The notes below the pieces were generated by a model. That model saw only the letters and a program-made list of their open reading frames with translations. It was not told the DNA's origin and searched no databases. A DNA stretch of 64,000 nt from contig NZ_BONV01000025.1 of assembly GCF_016862895.1 (NCBI RefSeq), positions 124,001 to 188,000 of the forward strand, read 5' to 3'. The stretch's first letter is position 1. Every line of letters begins with the position of its first letter. The stretch comes from Planotetraspora kaengkrachanensis. Lineage in GTDB: Bacteria > Actinomycetota > Actinomycetes > Streptosporangiales > Streptosporangiaceae. The position numbers and the translations under genes were made by a program. Positions 32,881 through 42,404 of this stretch are shown here, piece after piece.

Positions 32881-33672
32881 ATGCGCCTTTTCACCGTTGA
32901 TTCGTTCAGCGACCGGCCCTTCCACGGCAATCCCGCCGGTGTGTGCCTCCTCGACGCCCCGGTGCCGGACGAGTGGATGCAGGCCGTCGCCGCCGAGATG
33001 CGCCACTCCGAGACGGCCTTCGTCCTCGACCAGGACGGCGGGCCCCGCTCGCTGCGCTGGTTCACGCCCGCGGTCGAGGTCGAGCTGTGCGGGCACGCCA
33101 CCCTCGCGACGGCGCACGTCCTGTACTCCCTCGGCGCCTCGGGACGCCTGGAGTTCTCCACGCTGAGCGGCGTCCTGACCACCGACCGGGGCGGGGACGG
33201 CCTCATCACCATGGACTTCCCCGCCTCGCGGGCGGAGCAGGCCGCGGCTCCCGAGGGCCTGCTGGAGTCACTCGGCGTGAAGCCCGTCTGGGTCGGCCGC
33301 AGCCGGTTCGACTTCCTGGTGGAGGTCGAGGACGCCGACACCGTGCGGTCGCTGGCCCCGGACCTCGACCGGCTGAGCACGGTCGAGACCCGGGGGGTCA
33401 TGGTGACGGCCCCCTCCGACCACGCGGGCGCCGACTTCGTTTCCCGCTTCTTCGGTCCCGGCGTGGGGGTCCCGGAGGACCCGGTCACGGGATCCGCGCA
33501 CTGCGTTCTCTCGCCGTACTGGTCGGAGCGGCTCGGGCGCGACACCCTCGTCGGCGAGCAGTTGTCCGAGCGGGGCGGAACCGTGCGGACCACCCTGCGC
33601 GGTGACCGGGTCGAGCTGGCCGGCCACGCGGTGACCATCTGGTCCGGCCACCTCACCACCCCCTCGCCGTGA
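32881..33672 (+). CDS. PhzF-family isomerase
   Basis: A 263-residue protein of the PhzF/diaminopimelate-epimerase-like fold. Typical motifs are the N-terminal F-T-V-D-S-F, F-H-G-N-P-A-G-V, H-S-E-T-A-F with the catalytic Glu, ELCGHATLATAHVL, and EDPVTGSAH near the end. It starts 11 bp after ackA and is probably cotranscribed. PhzF itself isomerises dihydro-3-hydroxyanthranilate, but most relatives have unknown substrates and no phenazine gene is present. Its stop codon lies inside the first copy of the 53-bp repeat. Confidence 0.88.
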   Translation: MRLFTVDSFSDRPFHGNPAGVCLLDAPVPDEWMQAVAAEMRHSETAFVLDQDGGPRSLRWFTPAVEVELCGHATLATAHVLYSLGASGRLEFSTLSGVLTTDRGGDGLITMDFPASRAEQAAAPEGLLESLGVKPVWVGRSRFDFLVEVEDADTVRSLAPDLDRLSTVETRGVMVTAPSDHAGADFVSRFFGPGVGVPEDPVTGSAHCVLSPYWSERLGRDTLVGEQLSERGGTVRTTLRGDRVELAGHAVTIWSGHLTTPSP

Positions 33673-33786
33673 TCATGCACGGATTCGGCGGCGCTCCCAC
33701 CGGCCTGCGCGAACACCACGCGTGATCATGCACAGGTTCGGCGATCACGGCGCCGACCTGGCCGGTCGCCCTTCGTGATCATGCAC
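33669..33786. repeat. 53-bp-period tandem repeat spanning two convergent stop codons
   Basis: GTGATCATGCAC occurs at 33669, 33722 and 33775, exactly 53 bp apart each time. The following 10 bp (first two copies) are also similar. The core contains TGATCA, which carries a stop codon on both strands. The first copy supplies the stop of the PhzF gene and the third that of the convergent AhpD-like gene. Confidence 0.8.
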
Positions 33787-34927
33787 GGGCCGCCGTGCTC
33801 AGCCCCGCCTCGATGTGGTTCACCGCCGTGATCGCGCCGTAGGCCAGCAGCCGCACCAGGTCGGCGTCCCCGTCCGGAGTGGCGGTCCGGGTGACGGACC
33901 GCCACGCGGCCACGTCCGCGTCGGCGATCCGGTACGGCGCGACCGCGGCGAGCAGGGCCAGCCGGGCGGCGGGACGGTCGGCCTCGGGCAGGTGGGCCGT
34001 CTGCCCGGACGGCCATCCGCCCGCGAGCGGCGGATGCGCGCCGTCCCACTCCTTGACCTGGGTCTCGACGACCTGCCGGGCCTCGGCGCTGAGAAGCGCC
34101 CCGCCTCTCCCCGCGGCCGCGCGCAGGGCGGCGAGCGCGGCGGCGATCGCCGTACCGCTCGATGAGCCCGCCGTCCATGCCGGTGCCGGGCCGCCCCAGA
34201 GGCTGGAGCCGTCCGCGGCGGCCGAGCCGTCCCACGCACCCGAACCGTCCGGCAGGCCGGAGCCGTCGGACGGACCCGGACCCATCGGTATGCGGAGCAG
34301 CGGCATCCGGAGCAGCGGCAGGCTCCGGCCCCGCTCCTGGCGCCGCCGCGTCGTGCGGGCCACGGCACGCCCGCCTGCGCGCCGCACTACGCGCCACCGC
34401 TGGACGCCACCGGGAAGCAGGTCATCGGTCAGGAGTGCCGACACCATGCGGTTGATGAAGTGGAAGGTCAGCGCGGTCCCGATGTGCTCGGCCGCGAGGC
34501 CGGCGGGGAAGGGGGGCTCCTCATGGAGGGCCTCGTGGGGCGTGCGCGTGGCCATGCCCCAGGCGAGCAACCGCGCGTGCCGCGGGTCGGCGGGCGTTCC
34601 GCCCCGCGCGACCGTCTCCGCGAGCTCGTGGGCGCCGGTCGCGTGCAGCAGCATCGTGTGCGCGTCGACGCAGAAGGGGCATCGGTTGGCCAGCGACACC
34701 GCGACGGCGACGACCTCCTTGTCCGTCCTGGAGGCGTCACCGGCGACCAGCGACTCGCGCAGCATGGCCCAGGTCGCCGCCAGCAGATCGGGCGCCGGCG
34801 ACAGTGTCATGAACAGCGGCATCCGGGCGAGGCCGAAGTCATCGGCGAGCTGGCGGTAGACCTCGCCGACCTGGCCGGTCGCCGTCTCTGTCGATGTCGG
34901 GGTGACGTAGCGGAACGGTGTGGGCAT
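33779..34927 (-). CDS. AhpD-like (carboxymuconolactone decarboxylase family) protein
   Basis: A 382-residue protein. The N-terminal half contains the AhpD core CPFCVDAHTM (near residue 83), a redox CxxC plus His typical of alkylhydroperoxidase-like proteins. The C-terminal half repeats the helical fold without the Cys pair. A low-complexity Gly/Ser/Asp/Pro segment (about 215-250) links them. Antioxidant defence is the family role; specific activity is unproven. The start at 34927 has AGGCACCTCG upstream. It ends in the third copy of the 53-bp repeat. Confidence 0.78.
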   Translation of the reverse strand: MPTPFRYVTPTSTETATGQVGEVYRQLADDFGLARMPLFMTLSPAPDLLAATWAMLRESLVAGDASRTDKEVVAVAVSLANRCPFCVDAHTMLLHATGAHELAETVARGGTPADPRHARLLAWGMATRTPHEALHEEPPFPAGLAAEHIGTALTFHFINRMVSALLTDDLLPGGVQRWRVVRRAGGRAVARTTRRRQERGRSLPLLRMPLLRIPMGPGPSDGSGLPDGSGAWDGSAAADGSSLWGGPAPAWTAGSSSGTAIAAALAALRAAAGRGGALLSAEARQVVETQVKEWDGAHPPLAGGWPSGQTAHLPEADRPAARLALLAAVAPYRIADADVAAWRSVTRTATPDGDADLVRLLAYGAITAVNHIEAGLSTAARA

Positions 34928-35177
34928 TCGAGGTGCCTCCGATGCTGTGGTGCGGCGCGCGTCGGACTACGGTTCGCCCGCGGCGTGGCGGCGACGGCGA
35001 CGCGCCCTGTCCTGATCGATGCTGGTCGCCGGGCCGTCTTATGTCGTCGTACGGGGGGAGGCCGTGGATGTCACTCCCCCACGGTCTCCGGCGGGAGGAC
35101 GTACTCCACGGGAAGTAGCTCCGGATCGGTCCCGTGGGGGGAGGACCGAGGCCCCGGAAGCGGATTATCGTGCCACC

Positions 35178-36473
35178 ATGGACGGTGATCACGGATTGCG
35201 TGCCCTTGCCCCGGACATCGGGCTCGCCGTCGGCGTGGGGGCGCTGCTGGCGGTCGGCGGCGTGATCATTCCCTCGCCGACGGCCACCGCGCCGGGGCCG
35301 CTCGGGTATGCCGCCATCGTCGTGGGAGCCGCAGGCCTCGCCTTCTGCCGCCGTGCTCCGCTCGCGGCTCTCGCCGTCACCACGGTCGGCATGCTCACCT
35401 ATCTCGTGCAGTGGGGAGCGACCACGTCGGCAGCCTTCCCGGTGCTGGTCACAGTGTGCTTCGCCGCGATGGCCGGCCACCGCGTGCCGGCCGTCGTCGC
35501 CAGCGTGATCCACCTGGCAGGCAGTCTGGCGGTCGCGCTGTCGGCCACCCCGGCGCCGGGAGTGGCGCCGCCGCTGCCCCGCGACATCGCCGACCGGACG
35601 GGCCTGCTCCTCGGCTGGTTCGTGGCCGCCAACGTGATCGGCGTGGTCTCCCGGCACCGCCGGGCGTACCTGCAGCAGGTGGAGCAGCGGGCGATCGAGG
35701 CCGAGCGGACGCGCGAGGAGACCGCGCTGCGCCGGGCCGGGGAGGAACGCCTCCGGATAGCCCGCGAACTGCACGACTCGCTCACCCACAGCATCTCCAT
35801 CATCAAGGTCCAGTCGGGCGTGGCCGTACACCTCGCGCGCAAGCGCGGCGAGGACGTGCCCGACGCGCTGGTCGCCATCCAGGAGGCCAGCGGCGAGGCG
35901 ATGCGCGAACTACGCGCGACGCTCGAGGTGCTGCGCGTCCCAGGCGACGAGACCGCGGGGGGCGGGGTGGACCGGCTCCCCGATCTGACCGAGCGCACCC
36001 GGGCGACCGGGGTGCCCACCGACCTCGAGGTCACCGGGACCCCTCGCCCGTTGCCCGCCGACGTCGACCGCGCGGTCTACCGCATCGTCCAGGAGTCCCT
36101 CACCAACATCGCCCGTCACGCGGGCCCGGCGACGGCCCGCGTCCACGTGCTCTATTCGCCGGACGCGCTGACCGTCCAGATCGACGACGACGGAAGTGCG
36201 CAGCCGGGCGACGCCCCCACGCCCGGCTTCGGGCTGACCGGCATGCGCGAACGGGTCGCCGCGCTCGGCGGGACGCTCAAGGCGGAGCCCCGCGCGGAGG
36301 GAGGCTTCACCGTCCGCGCGGAGATCCCGCTGAACGGAACACGGACCGGCGTGGAGCCCTCCGGCGCGCCGACTCCCGTCGCAGGACTCGCCGGCCTTGC
36401 CGGCGCGCAACGCTTCGGCCGGGAACGCGACGGCACGCGCCCGGAGGCGCCGCTGGCGGAGGGGACGGCGTGA
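35178..36473 (+). CDS. NarL-type sensor histidine kinase
   Basis: A 431-residue membrane kinase with four or five N-terminal helices (about 10-155), a HisKA_3 dimerisation domain with phospho-acceptor His199 in ARELHDSLTHS, and an HATPase domain (NIARHAG, IDDDG, GFGLTGMRERV). No extracellular sensor domain is visible, so the signal is probably membrane-borne. The last 60 residues are disordered. It overlaps the response-regulator gene by GTGA. I chose the ATG at 35178; the open frame extends upstream. The gap 34928-35177 holds no gene that I can support. Confidence 0.9.
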   Translation: MDGDHGLRALAPDIGLAVGVGALLAVGGVIIPSPTATAPGPLGYAAIVVGAAGLAFCRRAPLAALAVTTVGMLTYLVQWGATTSAAFPVLVTVCFAAMAGHRVPAVVASVIHLAGSLAVALSATPAPGVAPPLPRDIADRTGLLLGWFVAANVIGVVSRHRRAYLQQVEQRAIEAERTREETALRRAGEERLRIARELHDSLTHSISIIKVQSGVAVHLARKRGEDVPDALVAIQEASGEAMRELRATLEVLRVPGDETAGGGVDRLPDLTERTRATGVPTDLEVTGTPRPLPADVDRAVYRIVQESLTNIARHAGPATARVHVLYSPDALTVQIDDDGSAQPGDAPTPGFGLTGMRERVAALGGTLKAEPRAEGGFTVRAEIPLNGTRTGVEPSGAPTPVAGLAGLAGAQRFGRERDGTRPEAPLAEGTA

Positions 36474-37153
36474 ACCACGTGGACCGCGCGATCCGCGTGC
36501 TGCTCGTGGACGACCAGGCGCTCATCCGGGCCGGGTTCCGCGCGCTTCTGGACGCCGAGGACGACATCGAGGTGGTCGGCGAGGCCCGCGACGGCCGACA
36601 GGGCGTGGCGATGGCGCAGGAGCACCTGCCGGACGTCGCCCTGGTGGACGTCCAGATGCCCGGGATGGACGGCATCGAGACCACCCGCAGAATCGCCGCC
36701 GACCCCCGTCTGGAAGGCGTGCACGTGGTGATCCTCACCAACTACGGCCTGGACGAGTACGTCTTCCAGGCTCTGCGCGCGGGAGCGAGCGGGTTCCTGC
36801 TCAAGGACACCGAGCCCGCTGAGTTGCTGCGAGCGGTCCGGGTCGCCGCACTCGGCGAGGCGCTCCTGTCCCCCTCCGTCACGCGGACGCTCATCAGCGA
36901 GTACGTCTCACGCCCACCGGACGACATCCGGCCGTCGACCCTGGAGGTCCTCACCAGGCGCGAGCGCGAGGTCGTGGCGCTGGTCGCCCGCGGGCTCACC
37001 AACGACGACATCGCCGGGCGCATGGTGATCAGCCCGTACACCGCCAAGACCCACGTCAGCAGGGCCATGATCAAGCTCGGGGCGCGCGACCGGGCGCAGC
37101 TCGTCGTCTTCGCCTACGAGTCCGGCCTGGTCACCGCGCGGGACCCGGGCTGA
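36470..37153 (+). CDS. NarL/LuxR-type response regulator
   Basis: A 227-residue regulator. It has a receiver domain (about 8-125) with phospho-acceptor Asp60 in VDVQMPGMDG, and a LuxR-type helix-turn-helix (about 155-220; LTRREREVVALVARGLTN, YTAKTHVSRAMIKL). It starts at a GTG that overlaps the kinase stop and is translated with it. Together they form a complete two-component system of unknown target. Its end overlaps the convergent amidohydrolase gene by 23 bp. Confidence 0.92.
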   Translation: MNHVDRAIRVLLVDDQALIRAGFRALLDAEDDIEVVGEARDGRQGVAMAQEHLPDVALVDVQMPGMDGIETTRRIAADPRLEGVHVVILTNYGLDEYVFQALRAGASGFLLKDTEPAELLRAVRVAALGEALLSPSVTRTLISEYVSRPPDDIRPSTLEVLTRREREVVALVARGLTNDDIAGRMVISPYTAKTHVSRAMIKLGARDRAQLVVFAYESGLVTARDPG

Positions 37154-38360
37154 CGGGGTCCGCAAGCAGGTCCTCGAGTACGCGGGCGAGGGCGGCGACT
37201 CCGGCCAGGCAGTCGGGCCGCTCGGCGTGCTCCTCCGGCGAGTGCGAGACACCCGTCGGATTGCGCACGAACAGCATGGCCGTGGGAACGGCTGAGGCGA
37301 GGATGCCCGCGTCGTGACCCGCGCCCGTGGGCAGGACGGGAACTCCGCCGAGCAGCCCCGCCAGGCGGTCGCGGAGCGGGCCGTCGAAGTCCACCACCGG
37401 CGTGTACGACTCGCGGACGACCTCCGCCCCCGACGCACGGGTGATCTCCGCAACGAGCGCCTCGAGGACGGCGGGGTCGGCGGCCCTGGAATCCAGCCAC
37501 GCGGTGACCCGCGACGGGATGGCGTTGGTGCCGTTGGGCTCTACCGCGACCTTCCCGAAGGTGGCGAGCGCGCCTGCGCTCAGCGCCCGTTCCCGTGCGT
37601 CCAGGACGGCGGCGGCGAAGGCCGGCATCGGGTCGCGGCGATCCTCCATGCGCGTCGTGCCCGCGTGGTTGGCCTGCCCGTGGAAGTCGAACCGCCAGCG
37701 TCCGTGCGGCCAGATCGCCGAGGCGACCCCGATCGGGGCGTCGCCGAGGTTCCTGCCCTGCTCCACGTGGAGCTCCACGAAGGCCGCGATCTTCGACAGC
37801 CTTTCCTCGTCGCGCCCGAGCGCCGAGGGGTCGCGGCCCGCCTTCTCCATGGCGGCCGCCAGACTCATCCCGCCGTCGTCGGTGAGGGCGCGCGCCCGGT
37901 CCGCGTCGAGGACGCCGGTCATGAGCCGCGAACCGACGCACGCGACGCCGAATCTGGCGCCCTCCTCGTCGCCGAAGTTGACGATCCCGAGCGGACGCGA
38001 TCCGGCCGCGCCGGTCTCACGGAGGAGGTCGAGCGCGGCGAAGGCCGACACCACGCCGAGGGGGCCGTCGAAGGCTCCCCCGTCCGGCACCGAGTCGAGA
38101 TGCGAGCCCGTGACGATCGCCCCGCCGGCGGCCGGGTCCGCCGACCAGGCCCACTGGTTGCCGTTCCCGTCGACCTCGTAGGCGAGCCCCCGGGCTCGCG
38201 CCTGCTCCTCGAACCAGGCGCGGCACTCGGCGTCCGCGGCCGTCCACGCGTGACGGCGGTAGCCGCCGCTCCGGCTGTGCCGTCCCACCGGGAGCAGCTC
38301 CGCCCACATGCGGGCGAAGCCCTCCTCGGCCTGTGCGGCGGCCCGCTCCGGGTCGATCAC
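37131..38360 (-). CDS. M20-family carbamoylase/allantoate amidohydrolase-like enzyme of the hut operon
   Basis: A 409-residue zinc-dependent amidohydrolase. Metal-binding motifs [24 protein letters not shown] and ELHVEQG are intact, as in allantoate amidohydrolases and N-carbamoyl-L-amino-acid hydrolases. The GTG start overlaps the hutU stop (GTGA), so the two are coupled. In Streptomyces a homologue stands directly after hutU, before the formiminoglutamate deiminase and hutI genes. That position suggests it deacylates a glutamate derivative such as N-formyl-L-glutamate, rather than allantoate. HutF and hutI are not adjacent here. Confidence 0.82.
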   Translation of the reverse strand: MIDPERAAAQAEEGFARMWAELLPVGRHSRSGGYRRHAWTAADAECRAWFEEQARARGLAYEVDGNGNQWAWSADPAAGGAIVTGSHLDSVPDGGAFDGPLGVVSAFAALDLLRETGAAGSRPLGIVNFGDEEGARFGVACVGSRLMTGVLDADRARALTDDGGMSLAAAMEKAGRDPSALGRDEERLSKIAAFVELHVEQGRNLGDAPIGVASAIWPHGRWRFDFHGQANHAGTTRMEDRRDPMPAFAAAVLDARERALSAGALATFGKVAVEPNGTNAIPSRVTAWLDSRAADPAVLEALVAEITRASGAEVVRESYTPVVDFDGPLRDRLAGLLGGVPVLPTGAGHDAGILASAVPTAMLFVRNPTGVSHSPEEHAERPDCLAGVAALARVLEDLLADPVSPGPAR

Positions 38361-40021
38361 TCGCCCTCGCTCATCGGGATCCGCACGCCGCGCTCGCCGG
38401 CGACCTCGGTCGCGCGGTCGTAGCCGGCGTCCACGTGCCGGATGACGCCCATCCCCGGGTCGTTGGTCAGGACCCGCCTGATCTTCTCCCCGGCGAGAGC
38501 CGTACCGTCGGCGACCGTGACCTGGCCCGCGTGGATGGACCGGCCGATGCCGACGCCGCCGCCGTGGTGGATGGACACCCACGACGCGCCCGACGCGACG
38601 TTGACCATCGCGTTGAGCAGCGGCCAGTCGGCGATCGCGTCGGAGCCGTCGAGCATGGCCTCGGTCTCCCGGTACGGCGAGGCCACGCTGCCGGCGTCGA
38701 GATGGTCGCGGCCGATCACGATGGGCGCCTGGAGCTCACCCGAGGCGACCATGTCGTTGAACCGTTCGCCGGCCCGGTCACGCTCGCCGTACCCCAGCCA
38801 GCAGATCCGCGCGGGAAGCCCCTGGAAGGCGACCCGCTCGCCCGCCATCCGGATCCAGCGGGCCAGCGCCTCGTTCTCGGGGAAGAGCTCAAGGATCGCC
38901 CGGTCGGTCTTCGCGATGTCCGCCGGCTCTCCCGACAGGGCGGCCCAGCGGAACGGGCCCTTGCCCTCGCAGAACAGCGGCCGGATGTAGGCGGGCACGA
39001 AACCGGGGAAGTCGAAGGCCCTGCCGTACCCCGCGAGCTGGGCCTCACCGCGGATCGAGTTGCCGTAGTCGAAGACCTCGGCCCCCGCGTCCTGGAAGCC
39101 GACCATGGCCTCGACATGCCTGGCCATCGACGCGCGGGCCCGTTCAGTGAAGCCCTCGGGGTCCTTGGCCGCCTCGGCGGCCATGTCCTCGAACGCCACC
39201 CCGACAGGCAGGTAGCTCAGCGGGTCGTGCGCCGACGTCTGGTCGGTCACGATGTCGATCTCCGCGCCCCGGGCGAGCAGCTCGGGTACGGCATCCGCCG
39301 CGTTGGCCTCGACCCCGATCGACAAGGGGCGGCGCGCGTCCCGCGCCTCGTAGGCCAGGCGCAGGGCCTCGTCGAGGTTCTCCGCCCGGACGTCGAGGTA
39401 GCGGTGCTCGATCCGCCGGTCGATCGAACGCGGATCGCAGTCGACGCAGATCGCCACGCCGCCGTTCATCGTGACCGCGAGCGGCTGGGCGCCGCCCATG
39501 CCGCCGAGCCCGGCGGTGAGCGTGATCGTGCCGGCCAGCGACCCGCCGAACCTCTTGGCGGCCACGGCCGCGAAGGTCTCGTAGGTGCCCTGGAGGATGC
39601 CCTGCGTGCCGATGTAGATCCACGACCCCGCGGTCATCTGGCCGTACATGGTCAGGCCGAGCTGCTCGAGCCGCCTGAACTCGGGCCAGGTCGCCCAGTC
39701 GCCGACCAGGTTGGAGTTCGCGAGGAGCACCCGCGGCGCCCACTCGTGGGTGGTCATCACGCCCACGGGACGGCCGGACTGCACGAGGAGCGTCTCGTCG
39801 GCGCGCAGCGTGCCGAGGGTCCGGACGATCGCGTCGAACGACCGCCAGTCACGGGCGGCCCTGCCGGTCCCCCCGTAGACGACGAGCTTGTCCGGATGCT
39901 CGGCGACCTCGGGATCGAGGTTGTTCATCAACATCCGCAGGGCGGCCTCCTGCTGCCATCCCCGGGTGTTCAGCGACGTGCCCCGCGGTGCCCGTACCGG
40001 GCGCGGACCGCTCTGCTCCAT
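38357..40021 (-). CDS. hutU: Urocanate hydratase
   Basis: A 554-residue urocanase, the second enzyme of histidine degradation, converting urocanate to imidazolonepropionate with bound NAD+. The full-length family pattern is visible: [72 protein letters not shown] and [16 protein letters not shown]. The ATG at 40021 is 8 nt after GGAGG; a GTG at 40027 is too close to it. Coupled to the amidohydrolase gene downstream. Histidine ammonia-lyase is not in the window. Confidence 0.96.
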   Translation of the reverse strand: MEQSGPRPVRAPRGTSLNTRGWQQEAALRMLMNNLDPEVAEHPDKLVVYGGTGRAARDWRSFDAIVRTLGTLRADETLLVQSGRPVGVMTTHEWAPRVLLANSNLVGDWATWPEFRRLEQLGLTMYGQMTAGSWIYIGTQGILQGTYETFAAVAAKRFGGSLAGTITLTAGLGGMGGAQPLAVTMNGGVAICVDCDPRSIDRRIEHRYLDVRAENLDEALRLAYEARDARRPLSIGVEANAADAVPELLARGAEIDIVTDQTSAHDPLSYLPVGVAFEDMAAEAAKDPEGFTERARASMARHVEAMVGFQDAGAEVFDYGNSIRGEAQLAGYGRAFDFPGFVPAYIRPLFCEGKGPFRWAALSGEPADIAKTDRAILELFPENEALARWIRMAGERVAFQGLPARICWLGYGERDRAGERFNDMVASGELQAPIVIGRDHLDAGSVASPYRETEAMLDGSDAIADWPLLNAMVNVASGASWVSIHHGGGVGIGRSIHAGQVTVADGTALAGEKIRRVLTNDPGMGVIRHVDAGYDRATEVAGERGVRIPMSEGE

Positions 40022-40094
40022 CTTCACGACCTCCTCGACGGCCGTCGGCCGCGGCCGACACGTTCGTTCCTATCCAAGCATCAGCGGAGCGGCT

Positions 40095-40799
40095 TCAGAC
40101 GCCCTCGGCCAGCCATTCCTGCACCTGCCTGCGCGCGTGGTGCACCCGGGACTTCACGGTGCCCAGCGGGATCTCCAGCCGCTCGACGATCTCGGAATAC
40201 TCCAACTCGCCGATGTCGCGGTAGACCAGCGGGGCCACCAGGTGCGGGCTCACCCGCTCGAGCCGTTCGAGTGCCTCCAGCAGGTCGAGCCGTGAGCCGG
40301 CGATCACGCTGGTCGTGCGCGGGTCGGGACGGAGGTTCTCCTCGTCGGTGATGTGCTCCTCCTCGGCCCGTCTCTTCAGCTCCCGGTACTTCTGGCGCGA
40401 GCAGTTCGCGATCACGGTGTACAGCCAGGTGGAGAACTTGCTGCGCCCCTCGAAAGTGTGGATCTTGCGCGCCACCTGGAGCAGCACGTCCTGCGCGGCC
40501 TCCTCCGCGTCCTCCCGGTACGGCAGGAAGCGGGCACAGCGCCGTACGACGTCGGGCTGGATGCGCCGGAGTAGAAGATCGAGAGACTCGGGGTCCCCCG
40601 CGGCGGCCTGCGCGGCGAGGGGGTCGATCTCCGATGCGGGCGGCACGGGGGCGGCTCCTTCTGTGACTCCTGCGACGACTTCTGCGACGACTTCTGCGAC
40701 GTCGTTCACCCGTTCGGACGGCTCTCCCGGCGGTCCCGCCGCCGGTAACCGGGTGGCTCGTCGGGGGTGGGCGGACGACCCGGGCATGATATACGGCAT
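40095..40799 (-). CDS. ECF-type RNA polymerase sigma factor
   Basis: A sigma-70 family protein of up to 234 residues. Region 2 (about 80-140: YREDAEEAAQDVLLQVARKI, RSKFSTWLYTVIANCSRQKYRE) and region 4 (about 170-225: LEYSEIVERLEIPLGTVKSRV) are clear. The N-terminal 60 residues are low-complexity and the start is uncertain: ATGs at 40799 and 40787 or the GTG at 40709 are possible. The first overlaps the start codon of the divergent kinase. A 12-bp repeat duplicates an EVVA-type unit near the N terminus. No anti-sigma gene is adjacent; the divergent receptor kinase may play a regulatory part. Confidence 0.88.
   Translation of the reverse strand: MPYIMPGSSAHPRRATRLPAAGPPGEPSERVNDVAEVVAEVVAGVTEGAAPVPPASEIDPLAAQAAAGDPESLDLLLRRIQPDVVRRCARFLPYREDAEEAAQDVLLQVARKIHTFEGRSKFSTWLYTVIANCSRQKYRELKRRAEEEHITDEENLRPDPRTTSVIAGSRLDLLEALERLERVSPHLVAPLVYRDIGELEYSEIVERLEIPLGTVKSRVHHARRQVQEWLAEGV
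40664..40697 (-). repeat. 12-bp in-frame tandem repeat in the sigma factor gene
   Basis: GACGACTTCTGC (plus-strand reading) occurs at 40674-40685 and 40686-40697, with a degenerate copy just before. It encodes EVVA-like units close to the possible start codons. Confidence 0.8.
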
Positions 40800-42315
40800 G
40801 CCCCCTCCCCTGCAGATAGGCCGTTACCGGCTCGAACGACGTCTGGGCTCCGGCGCGTTCGCCACCGTGTGGCTGGCCCACGACGATCTGCTGGAAGCGC
40901 CGGTGGCGGTCAAGGTCATGGCGGAGAACTGGGCGTACCGGATGGACATCCGGGAGCGGTTCCTCTCCGAGGCCCGGCTGCTGCGCCGGGCCTCGTCCAG
41001 CAGCGTGGTGCAGGTCTTCGACATCGGCCAGCTTCCCGACGAGCGGCCCTACTTCGTGATGGAGCACGCGGACCGCGGCACACTCGAGGACCGGCTGTCC
41101 CACGGCCCGATGCCCGTGGCGGAGGCGGTGCGGCTGGCGGCGGAGACCGCTCACGGGGTGGCCGCACTCCACGAGGCGGGGATCCTGCACCGGGACATCA
41201 AGCCGTCGAACGTGCTGATCACGAGCGCGGCGGGCGGCCGCGAACGGGTGCTGGTGGCCGATCTCGGCCTCGCCAAGAGCCTCGCACACGCCTCGGGCCT
41301 CACCATGGCCGCCGGGTCGGCGGGTTACATGGCGCCCGAACAGGCGGAGCCGACCGCGGGCATCGACGAACGGGCCGACGTGTACGGCCTGGGAGCACTC
41401 GCCTACCACCTGGTCACGGGGAGCGTCCCCGGTTCCCCGGGAAAGGTCGTCCCCGCCGGTGACCTGCGCCCCGACCTGCCGGAAGGCGTACGGCGCGCCA
41501 TCCAGCGGGCCATGGAGCCCGACAGGGAGGACCGATGGCCGACCGCGGCGAGCTTCGCCGCGGAGCTCGAGAAGGGGCTCGACAAGGCGCACGACAAGGC
41601 GCACGACAAGGGGCTCAGCGAGCCGGTGAGCGCGCCCGCCGACGAGCCGGGCCGCGCCCCCGGCGACAGCCTTAGCGACGGGCGGTCCCAAGGGCGGTCC
41701 GACGAACGGCAGACGGAACAGCCGGATGATCCTCCGGCCGGGTCGCCGAGACGGCGTGCACGCCGGACTCCGCTGGTCGCCGCGCTCACCGCCGCCGTGC
41801 TGGTGCTCGCCGGGTCGGGTGTCGCCGCCTACCTGATCTCCTCCCGGTCGGCGCCGGACGTGGTGGAGGTGAGCGACGCCACCAAGCGGATCAGGGTGCA
41901 GGTTCCCGCGGCGTGGGGCCGCCAGGTGGTCACCGCGGGCTGGAATCCGGGGAGCCTGGGCCTGACGAACGCACACGAGCCCGGCCTCGCCGTGGCGAAT
42001 GATCTGAGCGGCTGGCCGGACCTGAATTCCCAGGTCGACGGCGTGTTCGTCGGTCTCACCGACCAGTCCGCCCTGCCCGGGCGAGTGAACATGATCACCC
42101 ACGACGGCTGCAGGTACGACAGCGACCGGGCGTACGACGGGGGCGGGTGGAAAGGTGAGATCCGGCGCTGGGTCGGCTGCGCGTCCGGCAGCCTCGAAGA
42201 GATCCACCTGACGCGGGCGGGCGGGGGCACGACCCAGGTGTACGTGCAGATCCGCCAGCAGGGCGACACGGATGCGACCGACCGGATTCTGCGCACCCTC
42301 GAGGTCGAGGACTGA
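40798..42315 (+). CDS. Receptor-type Ser/Thr protein kinase
   Basis: A 505-residue membrane kinase. The kinase domain spans about 8-260 (LGSGAFATVW, Lys39, HRDIKPSN with Asp133, DLG at 155-157, APEQ). A disordered linker of about 60 residues follows, with a 12-bp DNA repeat giving EKGL DKAH DKAH DKGL, then one transmembrane helix (325-347) and an extracytoplasmic domain of about 155 residues without PASTA repeats. The start codon GCATGC is shared on opposite strands with one possible start of the sigma factor gene; ATG 40786 is an alternative. No ribosome-binding site is seen and TGATAT upstream hints at a leaderless mRNA. Confidence 0.88.
   Translation: MPPPLQIGRYRLERRLGSGAFATVWLAHDDLLEAPVAVKVMAENWAYRMDIRERFLSEARLLRRASSSSVVQVFDIGQLPDERPYFVMEHADRGTLEDRLSHGPMPVAEAVRLAAETAHGVAALHEAGILHRDIKPSNVLITSAAGGRERVLVADLGLAKSLAHASGLTMAAGSAGYMAPEQAEPTAGIDERADVYGLGALAYHLVTGSVPGSPGKVVPAGDLRPDLPEGVRRAIQRAMEPDREDRWPTAASFAAELEKGLDKAHDKAHDKGLSEPVSAPADEPGRAPGDSLSDGRSQGRSDERQTEQPDDPPAGSPRRRARRTPLVAALTAAVLVLAGSGVAAYLISSRSAPDVVEVSDATKRIRVQVPAAWGRQVVTAGWNPGSLGLTNAHEPGLAVANDLSGWPDLNSQVDGVFVGLTDQSALPGRVNMITHDGCRYDSDRAYDGGGWKGEIRRWVGCASGSLEEIHLTRAGGGTTQVYVQIRQQGDTDATDRILRTLEVED
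41569..41616 (+). repeat. 12-bp in-frame tandem repeat in the receptor kinase gene
   Basis: Two exact GACAAGGCGCAC units (41581-41592, 41593-41604) are flanked by GAGAAGGGGCTC and GACAAGGGGCTC. They encode EKGL, DKAH, DKAH and DKGL in the juxtamembrane linker. Confidence 0.85.
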
Positions 42316-42404
42316 CGCGGTGATCGGCGAGAACTTTTCCCGCCCACGTGCCCATCTCACCCGGTGAAGAAGAGTTCGCACAGGACCCAGGAAATGAGGA
42401 AGAC

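Noticed and set aside
32881-33672. Phenazine biosynthesis based on the PhzF-like gene
   Set aside because: No other phz gene is present and most PhzF relatives are unrelated to phenazines.
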